64,000 nt of DNA from NCBI RefSeq assembly GCF_014650055.1, contig NZ_BMUF01000008.1:124001-188000 (forward strand), in the 5' to 3' direction. The notes under the pieces were generated by a model, which saw only the letters and a list, made by a program, of their open reading frames with translations, was not told the origin of the DNA and did not search any database. Positions 59,215 to 64,000 of this stretch are shown here, in pieces (within the stretch, counting starts at the first letter, position 1; each line of letters starts with the position of its first letter). Made by a program: the position numbers and the translations under genes. Source of the stretch: Streptomyces malachitofuscus (GTDB taxonomy: Bacteria; Actinomycetota; Actinomycetes; Streptomycetales; Streptomycetaceae).

Positions 59215-61671
59215 CTACTCCCGCGTGGTGGCCGACCGCAGGGCCGGGCGGCGCAGGGCGACCGCGGCCTGGACGACCGCGGAGGCCGTGGCGAGGGCGG
59301 CGCAGGCGGCCGTGACCGCGGCGACGGCCTGCCAGGGGAGGGCGAGCGGGCCGGGGGCCGACTGCAGGGTCAGGGCCGCCCACATCCCGGCCAGCTCGAC
59401 CGCGGCGACGGCCACGCCCAGGACCGCGCCGACCGCGACCACCGTCAGCGCCTCGGCGGCCACCAGCCGCAGCACCTGCCCCCGCGTGGCCCCGGTCAGC
59501 CGCAGCACGGCGAGATCACGCACCCGGTCGGACGTCGCCATGACCATGGTGTTGACCAAGGCGATGCCCGTGTACAGCAGGGCGATGCCGAGGACGAGCA
59601 GGAGGCCGTAGCGGGTGGTCCGTGACGTCCCGGGCTCCCCGGCGGCGAGCCACTGCTCCGCCGTGAGGACCCGGCCGGCGCCGGGCGGCACCGCCCGCTC
59701 CAGGCCGGCGGCCACCACGCGCGCGTCGGCACCGTCCGCCAGGGCGACGTCGACCCGGTCCACGCGCGCGCCGGGCGCGTTGGCGCGAGTGACGTAGACG
59801 CCGTTGCCGCCGGTGCCGGTGGCCATCACCGCGGCGATCCGCAGCGTCCGCTCCGTGCCGTCCCCGAGCCACACCCGTACGCGCTGCCCCACGGTGTGCC
59901 GCTCCCACTCCTCGTTGACGACGAGCGAGCCGTCGTCGAGGTCGGTGGCCTTCCCCGCGGTGAGCGGCAGCCGCGCGGTGGCCGCCAGTGCGCCGGGTTC
60001 GACGGCACGGGCCTCGGACCTGATCAGTGCCGTGCCCTCCTCGAGGACGTACACCGCGCTGGGCGCGCTCGCCGACACCCGCGCGCCGGGCACCGCGCGG
60101 AGCCGGTCCAGCGTCCGTGAGTCGATCGCCCCGTCGCGGGCGGCCGTGACGACGAACGCCGCGGTGGTCCGCTCCCGCGTCTCGGCGGCCCCGGCGCGGT
60201 CCAGCGTCCCGGTGGCGCCGAGCAGCGAGCCCGCCAGCGCGACCGTGACCAGGACGGGCGCGGCGACCGCGGCCGTGCGCCGTACCCCCGCGGACGCGTG
60301 CTCGCGCACCAGCATGCCGCCCGCCCTCGGGAGCCGGGCGGGCAGCCAGGCCAGCAGCCGGACGGCCGGGCGCACCACCAGGGGCGCGAGCATCGCGGCG
60401 GCGGTGATCAGCAGCATGGGCCGGCTGACGTAGGTCTTGCGGTGCAGCAGACCCCCGGGATCGCTCAGCAGGGCGACGGCGAGCGTCACCACCGCCGTCA
60501 GCAGCAGACCCGCACCGCACAGCCACCGCCCCCCGGTCATCGCGCCGGGGGCGGCGGACGCCTGGCGCAGCGCCTGGAGGGGCCCCGTGCGCCCCGCCCG
60601 CCAGGAGGCCGCGACGACGCCGCACAGGGCGACGAAAAGGCCCGTCCAGAACGCCGCGTGATACGGCCAGGACGCGTCGCCGATCGCGAACCAGGCCGGC
60701 GCCAGCTCCACCTCGACCACCCACGCGGCCAGCCGGGGCGCCGCCCGCGCGCCGAGCGCACAGCCTGCGGCCGAGGCGACCGCCCCGACCAGCAGGGCCT
60801 CGAGGACCACCAGGCGCCGTAGCTGTCCCGGAGTGGCCCCGGCCGTGCGCAGCAACCCGAGCTCCCGGCGCCGCTGTTCGACGGCGAACGCGAAGGTGGA
60901 CGCCACCACGAACACCGAGACGAACGCGGAAACGCCGCCGGCCGTGCCGAACAGGGCGTTCAACGCGGTCAGCGCCTCGCCGTCGCGCCCGGGATCCGCG
61001 TCGGCCGACCGACGGTCGTCCCCCGTGAGGACCCGGACGCCTTCGGCGCCGCGCACCGCTTCCCGTACGGCCGCCGGGCGGGCGTCGACGATCAGCCGGT
61101 GCACGGGCGGGGACAGCTCGGCGGCGCGCGCGTCGGTGTGGAAGACGGCGTGCTCGAAGCCCCGTGCGGCGACGGTGCCCACCACCCGCACGCTGCCGCG
61201 GTCCGTGCGCAGCCGCTCGCCGGGCCGCGCCCAGTCACCGCTGACGACGACCTCGTCGTCCGCGCGGGGCGCGCGGCCCGACTCGATCGCGTACGAGGCG
61301 TACCGGGCGGTGGACCAGGGGTGGCCGGTCAGCTCGCCGGGGCCGCGCTCCGCGCGGACGGGGTAGGAACGGTCGGCGACGACGGTGCCGAGCCGGCGCA
61401 GCTTCGCCACGGTCGAGTCGGGTACCGCGCGGGGGTGCGCCAGCTTCTCGGTCCGGTCGCCGTTCGGCGTCGGTACACGCAGGGTGTCCGCGCCCTGGAC
61501 CACGACCGGGGCGGCGGCGAACCGTTCCGGCTTCCGGGCGGGAGCTTCCAGGGAGGAGGCGAGGGCGAGCCCCATGACGGTCAGCAGGGCCACGCCCAGC
61601 GACAGGGCGGTGAAGGTGCCGGCGAAGGTGGTCCACCGGGCGCGCAGGGTGCGCAGGGCGAGGCTCAGCAC
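59215..61671 (-). CDS. ABC transporter permease, FtsX/MacB type
   Basis: An 818-residue membrane protein with two FtsX-like halves. N-terminal helix (RWTTFAGTFTALSLGVALLTVM), a large extracytoplasmic domain, three helices near 250-345, a central pair of helices, a second extracytoplasmic domain, and three final helices. Both halves carry the cytoplasmic FtsX motif, ELGLLRTAGATPGQLRRLV and DLAVLRLTGATRGQVLRLV. Such permeases export antibiotics or lipids, or act as mechanotransmission proteins. The start overlaps the ATPase gene by 7 bp, so the two make one exporter. Confidence 0.9.
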   Translation of the reverse strand: MLSLALRTLRARWTTFAGTFTALSLGVALLTVMGLALASSLEAPARKPERFAAAPVVVQGADTLRVPTPNGDRTEKLAHPRAVPDSTVAKLRRLGTVVADRSYPVRAERGPGELTGHPWSTARYASYAIESGRAPRADDEVVVSGDWARPGERLRTDRGSVRVVGTVAARGFEHAVFHTDARAAELSPPVHRLIVDARPAAVREAVRGAEGVRVLTGDDRRSADADPGRDGEALTALNALFGTAGGVSAFVSVFVVASTFAFAVEQRRRELGLLRTAGATPGQLRRLVVLEALLVGAVASAAGCALGARAAPRLAAWVVEVELAPAWFAIGDASWPYHAAFWTGLFVALCGVVAASWRAGRTGPLQALRQASAAPGAMTGGRWLCGAGLLLTAVVTLAVALLSDPGGLLHRKTYVSRPMLLITAAAMLAPLVVRPAVRLLAWLPARLPRAGGMLVREHASAGVRRTAAVAAPVLVTVALAGSLLGATGTLDRAGAAETRERTTAAFVVTAARDGAIDSRTLDRLRAVPGARVSASAPSAVYVLEEGTALIRSEARAVEPGALAATARLPLTAGKATDLDDGSLVVNEEWERHTVGQRVRVWLGDGTERTLRIAAVMATGTGGNGVYVTRANAPGARVDRVDVALADGADARVVAAGLERAVPPGAGRVLTAEQWLAAGEPGTSRTTRYGLLLVLGIALLYTGIALVNTMVMATSDRVRDLAVLRLTGATRGQVLRLVAAEALTVVAVGAVLGVAVAAVELAGMWAALTLQSAPGPLALPWQAVAAVTAACAALATASAVVQAAVALRRPALRSATTRE

Positions 61672-62411
61672 GGCACGGTCTCCAGCCCGGTCATCCGCGC
61701 GGCGACGGCGTCGGCGCCCGCCCCGGCCAGCTCGCCGTGGACGCGGCCGTCGACCAGGAACACCACACGGTCCGCGCGGGCGGCGGCCACCGGGTCGTGG
61801 GTCACCATGACGACCGTCCCTCCCTCGTGGTCGGCGATCCCGCGCAGCAGGGTGAGCACCTCGTGTCCGGTCCGGGAGTCGAGCGCGCCGGTCGGCTCGT
61901 CGGCGAACAGCACCTCGGGGCGGGTGATCAGGGCACGGGCCAGCGCGATCCGCTGCTGCTGGCCGCCGGACAGCTGGGCGGGCCGGTGCCGGGCACGGTC
62001 ACCGAGGCCGACCTGGGCCAGCGCCGCACGGACCCGGGCACGCGGTACGCGCCGGCCGGCCAGTCGCAGCGGCAGGGCGACGTTCTGCTCGGCGGTCAGC
62101 GCCGGCAGCAGGTTGAACGCCTGGAAGACGAACCCGATCCGCTCGCGGCGCAGCAACGTCAGCCGCCGCTCACCCAGCCCGGTCAGTTCCGTACCGCCGA
62201 CGGTGACCGAACCCGAGGTGGGCCGGTCGAGCCCCGCGGCACACTGCAGCAGCGTGGACTTGCCGGAGCCGGAGGGCCCCATCACGGCGGTGAAGCTCCC
62301 GTGCGGGAACGCGAGTGAGACCTCGTCCAGCGCGTTCACCACGCTGTCGCCCGATCCGTACCGCCTGCTCACCCGACGCAGGGCGACCACGTCGCCGTTC
62401 CTCTGGCCCAT
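61665..62411 (-). CDS. ABC transporter ATP-binding protein (MacB/LolD type)
   Basis: 248 residues from ATG 62411, preceded by AGGGGGAG. Walker A GPSGSGKST, Q-loop VFQAFNLLPALTAEQNVALPLRL, signature LSGGQQQRIALARAL, Walker B VLFADEPTGALD and the H-loop THDPVAAARADR: a complete ATPase. Partner of the permease downstream. The frame continues upstream to 62555 without conserved sequence. Divergent from the sensor kinase, which may control it. Confidence 0.93.
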   Translation of the reverse strand: MGQRNGDVVALRRVSRRYGSGDSVVNALDEVSLAFPHGSFTAVMGPSGSGKSTLLQCAAGLDRPTSGSVTVGGTELTGLGERRLTLLRRERIGFVFQAFNLLPALTAEQNVALPLRLAGRRVPRARVRAALAQVGLGDRARHRPAQLSGGQQQRIALARALITRPEVLFADEPTGALDSRTGHEVLTLLRGIADHEGGTVVMVTHDPVAAARADRVVFLVDGRVHGELAGAGADAVAARMTGLETVPC

Positions 62412-62590
62412 GTGTCCACTCCCCCTGTCCGCCCCGGCCGTTCCGGGATGACCGCGTGGGGAAACGAAACCGTCCGGGCGCCTGCCGGCGCAGTGCGGCA
62501 GGGGCGAGAAAAGGGGTAGGGCCAGACATACCCCGAGACCTCGGCCAGGGCCCATGGCCGCGGACGACGCCGGCTCCTACGGTGATCCGC

Positions 62591-63874
62591 ATGCAGCCTC
62601 GAAACCCCTGGCAGGCCATGTCCCGCCCCCGCTACGCGCTGTCGGCGTGGCCGTGGCGCTCGGCCGGGTATCTGCTCACCGGCGCGGTGAGCGGCGCGGC
62701 CGTGCTCGTGGCCCTCGTGGTGGCGGTGGTGGCCGGCGGTGTGCTGGCGCTCGCCCTGGTGGGGCTGCCGCTGCTGCTCGGCACCGCCCTCGCGGGCCTG
62801 CCGGTGGCCTGGCTGGAACGGCGGCGGCTGCGGCTGGTCGACGGCGATCCCGCGCACGACCCGCATCGGCCGCCCCCGGCCCCCGGGCTGCGTATCTGGC
62901 TGACCACCCGGCTGCGGGAGCGGGCCACCTGGCGGGAGCTCGGTCACACCCTGCTGTTCGCGGGCCTGCTGTGGCCGGTCGACGCCCTGGTGCTCACGGC
63001 CGGCCTGCTCCTCCCGGTGGCCGTGACCGCCACCCCGCTGCTGATGGCGGCGACGGGGGACGGCAGGGAGGCGAAGGTCGTCAAGCTGTGGACGGTCACC
63101 AGCTGGCCCGCGGCGTTCGGTGCCGCCCTGCTCGGGATCGCCCTGCTCGTCCTGGGCGCCTATGTGCTGGGTGTCGCGGCGGGCGCCCGCGCGGGGCTGA
63201 CCCGGCTGCTGATCGCCCCGCGCGAGGACGAACTCGACGCCCGGGTCACCGAACTGACGCGGTCACGGGTGCGGCTGGTGGACGCGTTCGAGGCGGAGCG
63301 GCGCCGCATCGAACGGGATCTGCACGACGGTGCCCAGCAGCGCCTGGTGGCCCTGACGATGACGCTGGGCCTGGCCCGCCTGGACGCGCCGCCCGGCCCG
63401 CTCGCCGATCAACTCGCCCAGGCGCACGAGGAGTCGGGGAGGGCGCTGCGGGAGTTGCGGGAGCTCATTCACGGCATCCATCCCCAGGTGCTCGCCGACT
63501 ACGGCCTCGAGGCCGCCGTCGCCGACGCCGCCGACCGGTCCGCCGTACCCGTGGACGTGGATCTGCGCCTGCCCGCGCGGCTGCCCGCCTCCGTGGAGGC
63601 CGCCGGGTACTTCGTGGTGTGCGAGGCGCTCGCCAACGTCGCCCGGCACAGCGGGGCGAACCGCGCGCGAGTGGACGGCGGGCACCGCGACGGACGGCTG
63701 CTGCTGGAGATCCGCGACGACGGGCGGGGCGGGGCACGGGCCGGCGCGGGCAGCGGGCTGACGGGCCTGGCCGACCGGGTGTCGGTGCTCGATGGCAGAC
63801 TCACCCTGTCCAGCCCGGTGGGCGGACCGACCCTGCTGCGTGTGGAGATCCCTTGCGCCCCCTGCTCCCCCTGA
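62591..63874 (+). CDS. Sensor histidine kinase (DesK/NarX-like HisKA_3)
   Basis: About 427 residues from ATG 62591. Four or more helices in the first 215 residues with no sizeable extracytoplasmic loop. H-box RRRIERDLHDGAQQRLVAL (phosphorylated His245). ATPase region: CEALANVARHS, DDGRGG and GSGLTGLADRV. A -10-like TACGGT (62578-62583) lies only 7 bp before the ATG, so a leaderless transcript is possible. The response regulator follows with overlapping ends. Probably senses envelope stress and regulates the divergent ABC exporter. Confidence 0.85.
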   Translation: MQPRNPWQAMSRPRYALSAWPWRSAGYLLTGAVSGAAVLVALVVAVVAGGVLALALVGLPLLLGTALAGLPVAWLERRRLRLVDGDPAHDPHRPPPAPGLRIWLTTRLRERATWRELGHTLLFAGLLWPVDALVLTAGLLLPVAVTATPLLMAATGDGREAKVVKLWTVTSWPAAFGAALLGIALLVLGAYVLGVAAGARAGLTRLLIAPREDELDARVTELTRSRVRLVDAFEAERRRIERDLHDGAQQRLVALTMTLGLARLDAPPGPLADQLAQAHEESGRALRELRELIHGIHPQVLADYGLEAAVADAADRSAVPVDVDLRLPARLPASVEAAGYFVVCEALANVARHSGANRARVDGGHRDGRLLLEIRDDGRGGARAGAGSGLTGLADRVSVLDGRLTLSSPVGGPTLLRVEIPCAPCSP

Positions 63875-64000
63875 CGGACGGCCGGGCGCTGCGCGTGGTG
63901 CTGGCCGAGGACGGCGTGCTGCTGAGGGAGGGTCTGATCGGCCTGCTCCAGCGGTGCGGGCACGAGGTCGTGGCGGCGGTCGGTGACGCGGAGGCACTGG
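63853..64000 (+). CDS. Response regulator (NarL/LuxR family), cut by window end
   Basis: Only the N-terminal receiver is seen: LRVVLAEDGVLLREGLIGLLQRCGHEVVAAVGDAEAL, with the acidic pocket Glu-Asp of the receiver. The likely start is TTG 63853, 22 bp inside the kinase gene; a GTG at 63895 is another candidate. The DNA-binding part lies outside the window. Coupled to the kinase upstream. Confidence 0.75.
   Translation, partial: MRPLLPLTDGRALRVVLAEDGVLLREGLIGLLQRCGHEVVAAVGDAEAL

Overview
The window is a 64 kb piece of a high-GC actinobacterial chromosome centred on the replication origin, almost certainly from the genus Streptomyces. The evidence is the very high third-position GC, many GTG starts, the gene order cca-murJ-sigM-trxBA-parBA-rsmG-khpB-yidC-yidD-rnpA-rpmH-dnaA-oriC-dnaN-gnd-recF-dciA-gyrBA, the 14-bp parS sequence GTTTCACGTGAAAC, a DnaA with a very long domain II, and Streptomyces-type families (DUF5324, DUF6344, DLW-39, paired class E sortases). 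The species cannot be fixed from the sequence alone. No insertion sequences, prophage, CRISPR array, rRNA operon or biosynthetic cluster is visible; this is conserved core chromosome.

Layout. 1-5.4 kb: the start of a class A penicillin-binding protein (cut by the window edge), a divergent PadR regulator with its own operator, inositol-3-phosphate synthase and an MFS transporter. 5.5-16 kb: an LppU-like protein, CCA-adding enzyme, a DUF6049 secreted protein, the lipid II flippase MurJ, a separate pseudokinase, and ECF sigma factor SigM with its anti-sigma factor. 16-24.7 kb: thioredoxin reductase and thioredoxin behind a SigR-type promoter, then on the minus strand the parAB segregation genes and the RNA-processing and membrane-insertion block ending in rpmH. 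25-36.9 kb: dnaA, oriC, dnaN, gnd, recF, dciA, gyrB, gyrA. 37-44 kb: tRNA-Ile, tRNA-Ala, small Streptomyces proteins, and a Ser/Thr kinase paired with an HTH protein. 44-58.5 kb: cyclophilin, rhomboid protease, crgA, DUF881, a PabA-like amidotransferase, two sortases and the division cluster pknB-pbpA-rodA-pstP-fhaB-fhaA, which follows the mycobacterial layout closely except that pknA is absent. 59-64 kb: tRNA-Leu, an ABC exporter and a divergent two-component system cut by the window end.

The genes share one theme: starting, coordinating and segregating replication and linking it to cell-wall growth and division. The most notable noncoding signals are (i) a candidate DnaA unwinding module in oriC, two abutting DnaA boxes followed by CTACTACTA at 27592-27622; (ii) a 14-bp perfect inverted repeat in oriC with DnaA boxes in its arms; (iii) a second DnaA-box cluster 18 kb away, next to crgA; and (iv) eight perfect parS sites, three of them inside genes and all read in the same frame as Val-Ser-Arg-Glu-Thr. 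No wholly new gene system was found. The best candidates for new biology are these origin elements, the split MurJ/pseudokinase pair, the HTH-kinase pair with its palindromic operator, and the amidotransferase-sortase operon.
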